DNA from: Cercis canadensis
Lineage: Eukaryota; Streptophyta; Magnoliopsida; Fabales; Fabaceae
NCBI GenBank assembly: GCA_003255065.1
Contig: QAOA01003631.1
Coordinates: 558,001-622,000 of the forward strand
Direction of reading: 5' to 3'
DNA: 64,000 nt
In this document: piece by piece, positions 23,869 through 42,357 of the stretch
Numbering within the stretch: position 1 is the stretch's first letter
Layout: each line of letters starts with the position of its first letter
Position numbers and translations under genes: made by a program
The notes under the pieces: generated by a model
What the model saw: the letters and a program-made list of their open reading frames with translations, nothing else
Told to the model about the DNA's origin: nothing
The model's database searches: none

Positions 23869-24784
23869 TTAGACATCAACATATTTCTCTACTGTTGCAG
23901 TCAAGGTGGACTTGGGAACTGCACCAATTACACTTTCTTTTTTCTCTCCATTCTTGAAGAACAGAACAGTCGGTATACTTCTGATTCCATACTGTGTGGC
24001 TATGCTTGGGCAGTCATCAGTGTTGAGCTTGAAGCATACAATTTTTCCAGCATATTCCTTTGCTAATTCATCAATAACAGGGGCAATCATCCTGCATGGA
24101 CCACACCATGGTGCCCAAAACTCTACCAGCACAGGGCTTTCACTTGCAACCACAAGGTTGTTCCAGTTTGAATCTGTTATCTCCCGAACTGCAAAATTTG
24201 AGGGTAATCATATACAGCCAGACACAAAAGCAGACACTGAATCTGAATCACTTTAAGGAAAAGTGAAAGCAGAGATCAGTACAAGGAAGCCAGGAAGGAA
24301 TCGAATCAAACTAAAACCATTAAATGAGAGAATCTTAAGACTAACTTCTTTCTTCATGAGGGGACTCTTAAAGTCATGAACTATAATGACATTCCTTAAT
24401 GCTTACTATGCCAGTGAACTGAAATTTTAACTTGTGCTTGTCTATGGAGTTCATCAGATATAACAATAAGGTATAAATCCGGCAACAAAAATCATATTGA
24501 ATTGGGGAGTGAAACTGGAAAACCATATATTATGTAGAGAGGTTTGGTGGGTTACCTTCACTTACTGCTTTACCAGCTTTGCAGATAATGCGGGATTTTC
24601 TGTAGTTACCATGGGTTGAATGAAGAGAATTTGGGGTTGATACTGTAGATGTTAACCTAGATTTGTTGAATCCTCTGAATGTTGGGAAATGAAGCTTTTC
24701 CTTTGAATTTGAAGAAAATGGATGAAGACATTGGGGTGTGACTCTGCCTAATGTGGTTACTCGTAAGCAATTCTCCAGGGCCAT
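23869..24784 (-). CDS. TRXM: chloroplast m-type thioredoxin
   Basis: Two exons (24784-24556 and 24188-23869) join in phase to give 182 residues. The junction is AGTGAAG|GTAAC and TTTTGCAG|TTCGG. Residues 1 to ~70 are rich in Ser/Thr/Arg with few acids ([17 protein letters not shown]...), a typical plastid transit peptide that probably ends near the IICKA motif. The mature domain has the active site WCGPC (residues 104-108), preceded by the FWAP strand. The cis-Pro loop is RSIPTVLFF. In the stroma m-type thioredoxins take electrons from ferredoxin-thioredoxin reductase and reduce disulphides on Calvin-cycle and other plastid enzymes. The '[29 protein letters not shown]' arrangement is m-type, not f, x or y. 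Which m paralogue it is cannot be decided here. Confidence 0.93.
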
Positions 24785-27357
24785 CTTAGCTCTCTCTTCT
24801 CTCTTGGAAGTGTAATTCTACTTGCAGTTAAAAGGACTTATCGGGTGTGGATAGAGAGATTCTTATTTTTTCTTGGATAAGTGTTTCTGTTTATTTATTT
24901 TTTCAAGCATTTTAAGAGATATCTTTGTGAGTGGATATTATTACAACTTACAAGATTGTGAGGTTCTAAGAAGGCTGAAATTCGTGTGGATAACATTTAT
25001 GTACTTTAATTCCCCCCTCCAAAAGAATCAAGATTCTGAGATGCTAACAAGTCTGAACCACAAATTAACTTCTATCCTATTTGCCAGCTTTAAGCTATAG
25101 ATTTTTGTTTTTTCTTTTTCTGTATACCCTTTTCTCGTTAAAAAGAATTCCAAGTGATTTTAATTTCTCAGTGGAAATCCATTGAGACGTCAAGAAAATC
25201 CTGGATTTTACAAAGGGTACTTTCACGATGATTTTTGTTTTTCTTCCTATATAGATGATGACCCATCTGATTAACAAGTATTTATAGGACACAGCAAAAT
25301 TGTCAATGCTCTGCAGGCCTGTAAGAAATGTAGCTAGTTGAGGTCCACTTTTGAGTTATTTCTATTTTTAAGTTTTAACAAGAACGAACGTATTATTGCT
25401 GGAAACCAATTAAAGTGGACAAGCCATTACAGCCTTACAAGGGGACCGCAAATAAAGCCTTTTAAAGAAGCTTTAGTTGCTGGCTTTCCTTATATGGCCT
25501 CATATGAATTAATTACAGTCCCCACAATACAAGCATAGTTCATCATCAATCCCTTCTAGGTCTCCTAATCAATTTTTTTTTAATAGAAAAATACATTGTA
25601 AAAAATATAAAATTTTATGGTTATGTCATCCATTAACTAATACCCTTCATTCTTTCTCACATAAACTCTTATTAACTTCAATCTAAGTGACCAAAAGGTT
25701 GCATCTACTATCGTATTAACTTTACTTATGTTTTGATAAGTAAATCTTGGATATCCATCTAATATTAAAAATCCCAGATATCAGTTTTCTGTGGTAGTTT
25801 TGGTGTGAGAACTTGTATTACATATGGTATTAAGAGTTTAAGACCAACTTGGTACCATTACCTGCAGAGAGAATTGGATATGTTGAGGGTAGTGTGATAT
25901 CTTACAGTTCCAAACAATGAATAGTGAGAGGATATTCTTGCTAGAGAACTCCGAAGTCTGAACAAGTTGCATGAGAATGAAAAGAATGTGAACCTATTTC
26001 TACAGCACTTAGTGTTGTAGATTTAATATCTAGTCCCCTTTCATCCATTGCAGCCAAACACAACCTTTTAGGCTGTGTCACTGGATGGCCCAGCATTAGG
26101 ATCAGTATCAATACGTTGTCTATAGCACCAGATTCATGGTTTCCATTAAGGGACTATCATGTAGCATCCTTTGTTCAATGTAAATTCAGCAAATGTCTCC
26201 CAAGAACTTCATATGATCAGGTCCAGTAGTCTTCTTGAAATCTCTAACTAGGTGTGTGTAATAATGGTTTTGATTTACATTTTAGGTTTGACACAAAACC
26301 ATGGATCAAAAGGTGTCTAGTTACTATCTATAAGGCATAAAGGGGGATTTCTCAAGGCTAACTTGTGGCAGTGAATTAGTGGCACCTCATCATTTGATAT
26401 CTATAGGGATAAGTGTTTATTTTCTGTAAATTGCTTTAAGTGATTGAGACCAATCATGAAGGTAGTTGGTGGTCCATTTCTCTCTTCTGCAATCTAGTTT
26501 CTTCTCCCTTCCCCATCAAACCATCTTATGGATAGACTCTATATTGATGTTAAATGAAAGAAATTGAGATCCTAACATTAATATCATTTTCTGAGGAATT
26601 CTCTTCCGAGTGCTGACAAATAGGTAGGTAAATCTCAATCTATTTAAGTATTAAAATTTAAGTGTTTCATAACTTTCTAAATAAAATTTCAAATTTGATG
26701 ACTTATTGAGGGAAAGAAGAAGTAAGAGCAAGCTATTCATGACATTGCAACATATGCCACGGAGGGGTGTGTTGATTATGCATCTGCTACATGTATTGTT
26801 TGTGTTTCTATCTCTAGTCATTTCAAAACATTATATGTACACAAACTAAATTTCTCTTACATATATAGTAAGATTATTTATTTGGGTATTCTATTTCTTT
26901 GGTTTAAAATTTTCAAAAAATTATCCTCATGTGAGTATTGATAACGTATATGATGGAATAGATAAACATTTATATGGGGCTTTTTATTTTTTCTATGTAA
27001 ATTGATCAAAACTCGTTTTAAGCTGCCTTCATAACAAGATGCATTATTGGGTAGTTTTCTTCAAGTGGATTTCCATTCCATGTATGACATATCTATGCGA
27101 CTTGGCAGTTGGCAAAGCACAGTTTAGTCACATCTCGCCGACCCATTTTAGTAATATTTGGCCCCACGCTCCTCTCTTCAATCCCTCATATACATGCACA
27201 CCATCAATGCACACGCAAATGCATCTAGGCTTGGGGACAAAGATGCATATATATAGCTTGAAGTATAGGACATCTACTTCTGCATATTGATTTTAATGTT
27301 TTGACACACACACGTACACTCTCTCTCCCTCTGTCTAGTTTTGACAAAAAAAAAAAA
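24785..27357. other. spacer without a supported gene
   Basis: This is the thioredoxin promoter side, followed by ~2.5 kb with no gene. A patch near 25830 ('ATGGTATTAAGAG') recalls a degraded primer-binding site of an old Copia-type element, but no body or paired end can be seen. Nothing else is supported. Confidence 0.35.
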
Positions 27358-30021
27358 ATGCCGTCTTGGTGGACAAGAAAATCTCAAACAGCTGCAAAAG
27401 AAGTTAACTCTAAAGAACATGAAGGAGAAGAGGAGCGGTGCAGGAACAATGAAGCTTCAAGAACTAGGATGAATAAGAAGAAGCAAAAGATAAAGAAGCC
27501 AAAAAGCTTTGACGAAAGTGTTCTATCCTCTCATACTTTTCTTACGACAAGCCGTTATCTTAAAGCTTCCTCATCAGTTTCACCTAAAGAAGCCTCTTTG
27601 TTTGGGGGATTACATTCGAATACTCTAAGGGAGACAGCAGAGAAGGAAGCATATCCTCTTCCTCGGCCATCAAGGTCACTGGATTTGCCATCAGTGAAGT
27701 TCAATCAGAAGGGAGTTGGGTTTACTTCTGAAGTGCCATCAAGTTCGAGTTCCCCTTCATCTGGGTCTTCTACTTCGGCTGAAGATCTTGGAGATTTGGC
27801 TTCCTTTATGTTAACCTAATGCACTTTTTCTTGTGGGGTTATCTTGGCTTGTTACCTTTTCTTTTTAATGGGCTTTTTTCTCACATGACTGATGACTCCA
27901 CCAATGATTTAAACAACATATAATGTTCCCTGATGATGATTGCAGAGCGTTTGAAGAAACTGAATGGGACTCTGGCTTCACAGTTTCACTTCAAGGATCA
28001 GAAGCCTTGAGAAGAGGGAAGTTTCTCCGGCATTCACAACTCAGGGAAACTAGTATTGAGTTCCAAACCATAAATGATGAAAACTGGAGGAATTTATGCC
28101 ATCCTCTGCCTCTTCCTCCTTGTTATTTAAATGGACCATCACAGCATATGCAATCAAAATGGATAAAGGGAAGGCTTCTAGGAAGAGGGTCATTTGGCCA
28201 AGTCTATGCAGGATTTAATTGGTGAGTCATAATTTCCTTATTCATGCAATTGCTTCTTAATAGGCCTTGATAATGAAAAGATAGTGACAAAGAAAATGGT
28301 CTGCTTCATGACTATATTTACAGTACAAATGGGCAACTCTGTCAATAAAGGAAGTAAGAGCAATCATTGAGGATCAGAATTCTCAAGATTGCCTCAAACA
28401 GCTAAATCAGGTTTCTACCCATCCTACTTATGCAATCCAAGCATAGAATCCTGGCTTATCTGCAAATAAATGCTCATTGTTCTTGTTATAATCATAACAT
28501 AACAAGATTTAGAGGAGACCTCCAAAGACATTAGAATAAAAGGCTTACATAGAAAATGTAGTCCTCAGATTGGACTAAATGTTAAAAGGTTCCTGTTGGT
28601 TATATATATATTAGAATCTACAGCACTGAATTTTATGTGTATACTAATTTTTTCTGTGTGGAAAACAGGAGGTAGCAGTGCTAAGTCAGCTTTCGCATCC
28701 CAACATTGTCGAATACTATGGAAGCGAATTGGTATATTCTGATTTAAATATTTAAAATCCTTACTCCTTAATATTTGTTCAAATTCAATCGTTATGTTTC
28801 CAAGCAATAATGAAAAACTTTGGTATAATCGCTTGATTACTAATTACTAGACAGTAATAAGAACATAAATATATAACTCAGTTATGATGTTGCAAAACTG
28901 AAGCTAGCATCTCTCTTGACACACCAACTAGACTAGCACCTACTTTTGGTGACAAGGAAGAGTAACACCATGTATTCAACTTCAACCTTAGGCTGATAAA
29001 TAACTCAATTTCAGATAACTATAATAGGATTAGCAGAAATGTTAACCTAAAACTTTATTGATTTCAAAGCATGTTGTTCACGAAAACCAGCTAATTGGTG
29101 CATGGGAAAGGTCAACTCTCTGTGTATTTGGAGTATGTGTCTGGTGGGTCAATTCACAAATTACTTCAGGAATATGGCCCTTTCAAGGAACCTCTTATTC
29201 GAATACACCAGACAGATTCTTCATGCGCTGGCATACTTACATCCAAGAAATACAGTGCACATGTATTTATAGGTTACAGTATGTATATCATATTTTCTTG
29301 TGTATATAGTATATACTTCTCAGGAATTAAGACTACTATATCTAATGTGACAGAGATATCAAGGGCACCAACATATTAGTAGATCCTAATGGTGAAATCA
29401 AGCTTGCTGATTTTGGCATGGCTAAACATGTTTTTTTCTTCCTAAAACCTTAGTATTTTCCTCAAACTTTTGCACTTCATCACATAAACATATCCCTCAC
29501 TCAATTTTTATGTTTGCAAAATCCAGATAACATCCTCTACGTCTATACTTTCTGTCAAAGGAAGCCCTCATTGGATGGCACCAGAGGTGCTTCTTCTGGA
29601 TACTCCTTGTTTTGCTCCTTTCTCCATTAACAGTTCTATATCTGATATCTCCTAAGAAATTTTCCATTTAGGTCATTCTGAATACCAGATCTTTCGGTCT
29701 TGCTGTTGACATATGGAGCTTAGGGTGCACAATTATTGAAATGGCAACATCTAAGCCGCCATGGAGTGAGTACGAAGGGGTATGGCATGCATTGTGATTA
29801 TTGATATTTGCTTTCAGATAGCTTGGTCTTGGACCCATCTCATATTCTGCTTCCACAGTTAGCTGCAATATTTAAAATTGCAGACAACAAAGATTTTCCG
29901 CAAATTCCTGCTCATCAGCGGATGCACATAATTTTTTGAAACTCTGCTTGCAGAGAGAAACCTTAGCACGTCCAATGGCTGCACAACTGCTATAGCACCC
30001 TTTTGTCCAAGATCATAGTTG
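27358..30021 (+). pseudogene. decayed MAPKKK3/YODA-type MAP kinase kinase kinase gene
   Basis: Exon-like blocks with intact introns follow the order of a plant MEKK-type kinase. An N-terminal exon from 27358 (MPSWWTRKSQTAAKE..., compare MPTWWGRK of MAPKKK3) comes first. The kinase domain then runs GRGSFGQVYAGFN (to 28221), NGQLC/IKEV (28324-28410), VLSQLSHPNIVEYYGSEL (28669-28731), LEYVSGGSIHKLLQEYG (~29067-29271), RDIKGTNILVDPNGE and DFGMAKH (~29354-29432), KGSPHWMAPE (~29527-29588), [18 protein letters not shown] (~29671-29780) and AAIFKIADNKDFPQIP onward (to 30021). It is broken in several places. One base is lost near 28345 before IKEV, the frame changes near 29203 in the 'YTRQIL' segment and again near 29922, and a TAG replaces the usual Glu at 29993-29995 (AAQLL-stop-HPF). 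The first exon runs into a stop at 27817-27819 with no clear donor. Retained introns mean a duplicated, not retro-copied, pseudogene. A working copy would phosphorylate MKK4/5-type kinases. Confidence 0.8.
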
Positions 30022-30664
30022 ATCGTGTAAATAAAGTCTTTCCCTGTACATAACAGATATTACTAGGTAAGATATTTCTCACGTTTATGGTTGTTTAGTT
30101 AGCTTCATTTATCTGGGTTCCATTTCCTTGCATAACGTGAACATCTTGTAGTTCACTTAAATTGAATTTATGTAGACATTAACTCTCAACAGATTGGTTC
30201 TCTTATTCCATCGGTCGGTCCCTGAATGACAAGGACAAATGCATGAAATAGGTGGCAGTTTGTGTTGCAGAGCCTAGGACTGGGATTGGTGGCTAAGTTC
30301 TTTTGGATGTATTCATATATCAGCAAATGCATCTTAATCTAACAGTGTTAGAATGGTTGTCATTACACGTCTCGTTAAACACTTATTTCATAACCTTCGA
30401 GCTGAACTACAAGAAAGTGCAGAACCAACACTACAAGAAGTTTGAACTTAATATTCATTGCACATTATGAGCCTGGACATAATGAAAATATTAATCTTCA
30501 TATGCAGAATGCTTGAGGTAATTTCTATTTTAGGTAAGGATTTCCATAACAGTATTTGTTACAATGCAATGCCCAAGACTTCACCATCAAAATTGGCTTA
30601 AGTATACACTAGGTTTTATAGACTGGGATTAACAAGTAAACTCTCCTAAACACTGATTCTCGAC
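30022..30664. other. spacer downstream of SBDS
   Basis: Convergent spacer between the MAPKKK pseudogene and the 3' end of SBDS. The right part is likely SBDS 3' UTR. No gene is seen. Confidence 0.4.
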
Positions 30665-33600
30665 TCAAAATGAATAATCCTTCAAATCAGACTTTGAGTC
30701 AAGCAATTCCACGTCTGCCATGCATTCTTCCTCGGTAAGGGGAGGAAGTTGCCTGGTCTTGCGCTTCATATTGTGCTTGTGCCACTCACTCTTGTGATGT
30801 TCTCTATACAGTTTAGAGTCTTCAAAAGAAACATTACAAGTGCTGCATTTGTTTTGCTTTTGTTGTCCCTCGCTAGGCCCACTCTTGGTAGAAATGGTCT
30901 GCTTTTGTAATTTATCATTCAGTTCAAGCACAGAATCATCAGTTTCTTTGGGCAATGGTGCAGGCAGATCCTCATGATCATCATCGTATTGCTCAACAAA
31001 GGTATCCCCATCCACATTGAGAGAGTGTGCCAGAACTTCAAATCTTCCATGCATGTTGTTCACCACAAAGTCATGACAATCTTTATATAGACCGGGTTCC
31101 AATTCAAAAATCTGCAGACCAACCAAAAATGACACCAATTAACCTAATCACAATAATATGTTATAGAATACAGATTAAAAATATAAATATTATATATATA
31201 TATATATATATATAGATAGATCATGCATATATACATTTACACACACCACTAGATTTTGACATTTAACAAACAGGGACCTACAACTAAATAAAATATACAC
31301 ATTTTTCAGTGATCAAGATTTTATTGCGAGAGAGTCAAATAGATGCAGACCGAATGAAGGAATTCCAATTTCCTACATTGCCATGCGATGTTGGGTCTGA
31401 CATCCTGAATGATTTCTATTTCATAATGTCATTTGAAGTTGTTTGGTTAAGAAGAATAATGGAACAACTATACATGTGAATAACTTCTTGTTCTTTCGCC
31501 TTATTTTTATTTGGGAGAAGTTTAAAAAACCTGAAATCCACACATGTAAATATATTCCATCATTTCACAAATTGAAGGTGGCTGTATGCAAAAAGATGTC
31601 ACATGCTCAATATCCAGCATAGTCAGCTAACTGCAATAAATGATTACTTGGTCATGTAATTTTTAGTTCTAATTTACTGATGAAAGCAGGTCCAAACAAC
31701 TATAACCATATAAAATCCAGGAAAAAAAAAAAAAAAGTTACGAACTCATCCCAAGAATTAGATTACCGATAGTGCCGTAACTTCTATCACCTAATATGTT
31801 ACAAGCAGATCATTATCAGACCCAGTTTATAAAACTCTTTAAACCACCAAGCATGCATGATGATAGTTTTGACAAACGCCATGCTAAGACTGAGTGAACT
31901 AGCAGAAAAACACATTGTAGCTCAACTATAACCAGAATCGAAGTACTGCATTGAATTAGACTTCTGTACAACAATAGGAGGAATAAGGACTTACAACAGA
32001 TAGATGACTAGCAGATCCTTCTTTAGAAATAATTCTAGCTTTCCATGCATTCAGCTTCTCTAAAAGAGAAGGTACCTCATCCACAGGAGCAGCTACTAGT
32101 ATTCTTAATGGGCACCGTTTTATTGGGAAGTGCTTTTGAAGCTCATGAATAACTTCCAGGGCCTGTATAACAATTTCAAATACGATTCCTGAGTTAAAAA
32201 TGACAAAATAAGTTGGATCCACTACTAGAGACATATAAATTCACATTAATAAAATTCCAGTCAACACATTAGCTCACTAATTTGGAACTTTAACTAGAGG
32301 TTTAATTATTTACGAAAACCCTCACTGCACAAAGTAAATTGATGTAGTCATTATCATTATTATAGAATAACAATTATTCATCTATAATTTAATATTTTAA
32401 TGGTCTTCATTTTTCACCACATACTTTATAAGTTGATAAATAGTTCTACAAACAAAAGAGACCTGCTTCTTTGAGCTGCAATTTGGATCAACAGCAAAAT
32501 GAATTTCATGGATCAGCCGTTCAATCATACTGATTGTGTAAGGGCGCTGAGTTTCAGGATTGTAAGTCTTTTGCATGACGATGGTTGCAATATCCCGGAA
32601 CTGGCTTGATAAAATAGATTCCCTCTCTTTCCCAGCAACCTGAAGCTCTCCTTTCTTCAAAATCTGACCAGATGAAACATGAATCAACCAACACATCCCA
32701 AATGAAGATCTCACCAGGTCACCAACAGGAATAACCTATTTGATATATCATGAGAATACTATATATAGCTTCAAATAGATTTTTACAAACCTCCAAACAT
32801 ATATTTGTCTGATCGTCTGTCCCAAAGGCTGCAACCAAATCCTTCGACTTTGCAAGAATTCCTTTTGACACATTTGAATAAACAATATGTGACTGCAATA
32901 CTTCATCCAGGTCTTTCTCCCTGTTCCAGATTTTTAATTATTTCAAGTGATATATATTTAATAACAGAAGACTTCAATTTGTTGAATGATGTCAGAAACA
33001 CAACTTACTTTTAGAAAAATAAAGAAAGGGCATTGACAGCAAAAAAATTTATCCAAATGTGCACTACAGTCTACAAATTTTCAGTTAAACCTAATACCGT
33101 TGGTGATTCATACAAGAATTATTGGTGATGGAGAGACTTATTATGGCAACATTAAAGGATTTAGATGTGCTGATCATGGAATCACAATGTAGACCATAAA
33201 ATGCCTTCTCAGAGATCCTACAACTATAATGTATTGTCCGACATATATTTGATTAATTCATTGTGCCAGAAAAGGTGAAATTCCAAAGTGCTTATTAAGA
33301 CAGGCTTAGAGTCTTAACATAACTGTAAAAACTGAAACCAAATACCTATACTCAGAGTATTGTTTCAGCTTTAATCATAAAAGGTTAATAGTGAACATGT
33401 GCCTACTAACTGTCCTTCACCTATTATGGGGGAACACCTGTAAGGGATATATAGTTCATATCTCTAGTGAAGTGATGAATCAAACCATGCTAGACTGTTT
33501 GTCTTCGAAACAGAAATTTGCAAAACTAGCGAATAGACATGAAAGAAGCGTTATAGCCCCATCATTCAAACAAGATGTTAACTTGGAATTGTCGTAGTGG

Positions 33601-34022
33601 AAAATGAGTTCAGGTAACTAGCACCCAGATGCTAGATGAGGCATGGTGTGCCAAAAAATTCACCTCCAATAATCTCTTCAACTACCAGTTTTCCCGAACT
33701 TAGTTTTATAGGAATTCCGATAAAAATAAAAATAGAAAGAAGGCTTTCAGGTCAAAAAAAGTCAATCAACATGTACCAGAATAAAGAAAGCACGGTATTT
33801 CTTGCAAAACAGGCACCCATATGTTAAACCTAAATGTTAATTGTCTAACAATGGAAAAAATAGAACAGTTTGAAGAATCTGAGCTTACACGCCAGAACGC
33901 CAAGCAAGGACGGTGTTAGGGTAGCATGCGATCTCGAAGCGCATCCCACGCTTTTTCAGACGCACCACCGCCACGTTCGTTAGCCGCTTCTGCCCTATCG
34001 GTTGCACCAGCGTCCTCGACAT
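30665..34022 (-). CDS. SBDS: ribosome maturation protein SBDS with C-terminal zinc finger
   Basis: Five exons join in phase: 34022-33889, 32920-32791, 32663-32463, 32162-31995 and 31111-30665, giving 359 residues. The start [24 protein letters not shown] is the family N-terminus. Domain I (FYSH) covers about residues 1-95. Domain II has [19 protein letters not shown] and '[26 protein letters not shown]'. Domain III (ferredoxin-like, '[21 protein letters not shown]') ends near residue 240. Beyond the ~250 residues of animal SBDS there is an acidic linker and a C2H2 zinc finger, CSTC...H...H, from about residue 300, then [11 protein letters not shown]. This extension is typical of plant SBDS. 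With the GTPase EFL1, SBDS releases eIF6 from late 60S subunits in the cytoplasm. Its promoter faces the SDN5-type gene. Confidence 0.93.
31186..31218. repeat. AT microsatellite in an SBDS intron
   Basis: A perfect (TA)n run of about 25 bp lies in the intron before the last SBDS exon, followed by a short GATA repeat. Confidence 0.8.
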
Positions 34023-34412
34023 CTCTTAACTCTCTCCTTCTTCCTTCTACTGTCGCGCCAATTCCAGAACCTTCCTTTTCTTTGCTTATCGTTTGCTACC
34101 TTCTCGATCGAAAATGCAGACTCTCCGCTTAAGCCTTAACCAGACCTGCTCATTTTTATTTGTTTATTTTATTTACGAGGCTGCGTTATTGGGCCTATCC
34201 TTGGCTCAAGTCCATCAGGTTTCAGCCCAATTTTAATAGGCCGTAGCACATCAATTGGCATCAGGCCGTAGCCCAAAATCCATCTGGCTGGTGTTCAGAT
34301 TTTTGTTTCGACGGGTAATTTTTATTCCCTTTGGTATAGCCCAACTTTTAATGGGCTGGGCCCATTGTGTTACGCGTAATTTTTTTTGCTTGCCGACGTA
34401 TCCCATAGGCCG

Positions 34413-34649
34413 AAGTCCATCATGTTGGAGCCCACATTTCAATGGGCTGGGGCTCATCGTTTCGACGAGTGCTTCATTTTCGCCGGCGGGATGGAATCCC
34501 TAATTACTGAAACCAACCTAAAGCCTGAGAAATTTAAGTGCCACAAAAAACTAAAGTCCCAGTATCATTCATATTGCAGCTTCCTATAATTGTAGAGCTA
34601 CCATTTGATTAGCTTCACAGTTTTGTTGCTTGTCTTTCTTCACCTTAGA
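34413..34649. repeat. left copy of a 237-bp direct duplication flanking an N
   Basis: This is identical to 34651-34887 except for one base (G at 34471, A at 34709). The duplication meets exactly at the N at 34650, which is the pattern of two overlapping contig ends joined without merging. Confidence 0.9.
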
Positions 34650-34650
34650 N

Positions 34651-34887
34651 AAGTCCATCATGTTGGAGCCCACATTTCAATGGGCTGGGGCTCATCGTTT
34701 CGACGAGTACTTCATTTTCGCCGGCGGGATGGAATCCCTAATTACTGAAACCAACCTAAAGCCTGAGAAATTTAAGTGCCACAAAAAACTAAAGTCCCAG
34801 TATCATTCATATTGCAGCTTCCTATAATTGTAGAGCTACCATTTGATTAGCTTCACAGTTTTGTTGCTTGTCTTTCTTCACCTTAGA
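34651..34887. repeat. right copy of the 237-bp direct duplication
   Basis: This is the partner of 34413-34649 with one mismatch. It continues into the 5' leader of the plus-strand gene. Confidence 0.9.
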
Positions 34888-35000
34888 AATATAGATTATA
34901 AGTAAACTCCTTTTTGTTGTTTCTCTATCATAATATTGAATATTGAAATTGGGAGAACGCTTATTTGCCTCTGAAGGAGCACTTGGTGAAAGAGACAGAA

Positions 35001-41341
<6,341 letters not shown>

Positions 41342-42357
41342 GTATAATGTACATGCTCAACTAATATTCTTGATAACTTGTGGCGAATCTTCACATTTTG
41401 ATATGTGAGGCTGAGACTATGAATATAAATTTTAGTCAGATGAAGCGTTTTCCTCCAGACCAAGGTAACGCTATTCCCAGATTCCGTCCACGATTCTTAT
41501 TCTATTCTCTTTTTTTTAAACAAAAAAAATAAAATTGTAATTATTCACATATAAAGAATTATCATTAATTTAAAGTTTAAATCACTACATTTTCCGGAAG
41601 AAAAATGGTTGATTTTGTATTTCGTGATTGTAATACTTGCGTATCAAGAGTATCAATATCATCCTCCCATTCAGATGGGGAAAATGATAACTTCACATCT
41701 TGTAAGAAATGTGTGAAAAAGTGTTAATTTATACTGTTAAATTGAAGTCACGGTGGAGTTTTGTAAAGTTTCAGACTTAAATTTAGATATTGCCAATCGG
41801 AGTAATTACAAGCTTTAACTGTCAAACCTCACGTCCTCACAACTTGTAGAGACAACTAAAGTTGTGAGTACAACTCACAACTTTAGGTGTCTCTACATGT
41901 ATTTTCTTTGAAGACTCCCCACTCGAGTCTCCAACCAAATTGAATTAAATAAAATGAGTGGCACCTATAAATGCTATAAACTATGCCGTTCTAAACCTTC
42001 TATAGTTCTAAACAGTTAAACATTAGTAACATAAGATATCTATCTAGCATCCATGTCTGTTATGCCTGTGAAAATCTTAGTTTTCACGAAAGAGGAAGCA
42101 ATAATGGGTAATGGAAATTATGGTAAAAAGAAGTGATGGCATCAAAAGTCATAAAAGCATGGTCATTTTGTTTTGCTAGATATCTCCTAATCCCCCAGCC
42201 AAATTAAGAGCACCTGAATTACATCAAGGTTCCTTAATAGCTTAGATTGTACATCAGTATACATATGGACCATGCTTAAACATACAAGACTAAACAAACA
42301 AACAAACACTAGATTACCACTATCACAATGACTCGCGTAATAAAAGAATTATCTTGG
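41342..42357. other. convergent spacer between the SDN5-type gene and SCL1
   Basis: The ~1-kb space between two 3' ends holds both 3' UTRs and a strong 25-bp hairpin at 41845-41897. No gene is seen. Confidence 0.5.
41845..41897. repeat. 25-bp inverted repeat with a 3-nt loop
   Basis: The left arm (41845-41869, TGTAGAGACAACTAAAG...) pairs with the right arm (41873-41897) with a single mismatch. The loop is ACA. It lies between convergent genes. It could be a tiny fold-back element or a hairpin at the end of either transcript. Confidence 0.85.

Larger units (their letters stand above)
34150..35000. promoter_or_regulatory. divergent promoter region of SBDS and the SDN5-type gene, rich in site II motifs
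   Basis: The 978-bp gap between the two start codons carries many TGGGCC/T motifs or their complement: near 34190, 34223, 34270, 34338, 34352, 34357, 34429 and 34443, plus duplicates after the N. Site II elements are bound by TCP factors and are common upstream of ribosomal-protein and ribosome-biogenesis genes, which fits SBDS. About 237 bp of the gap is a duplicate around the N at 34650, so the true gap may be ~740 bp. Confidence 0.6.

Noticed and set aside
25790-26140. Old Copia-like fragment suggested by a primer-site-like ATGGTATTAAGAG
   Set aside because: No paired ends, body or protein similarity can be seen. One short degraded motif is not enough.
34255-34503. Open frames in the SBDS / SDN5-type intergenic region
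   Set aside because: They overlap the site II promoter region, are partly duplicated around the N, and have no family resemblance.
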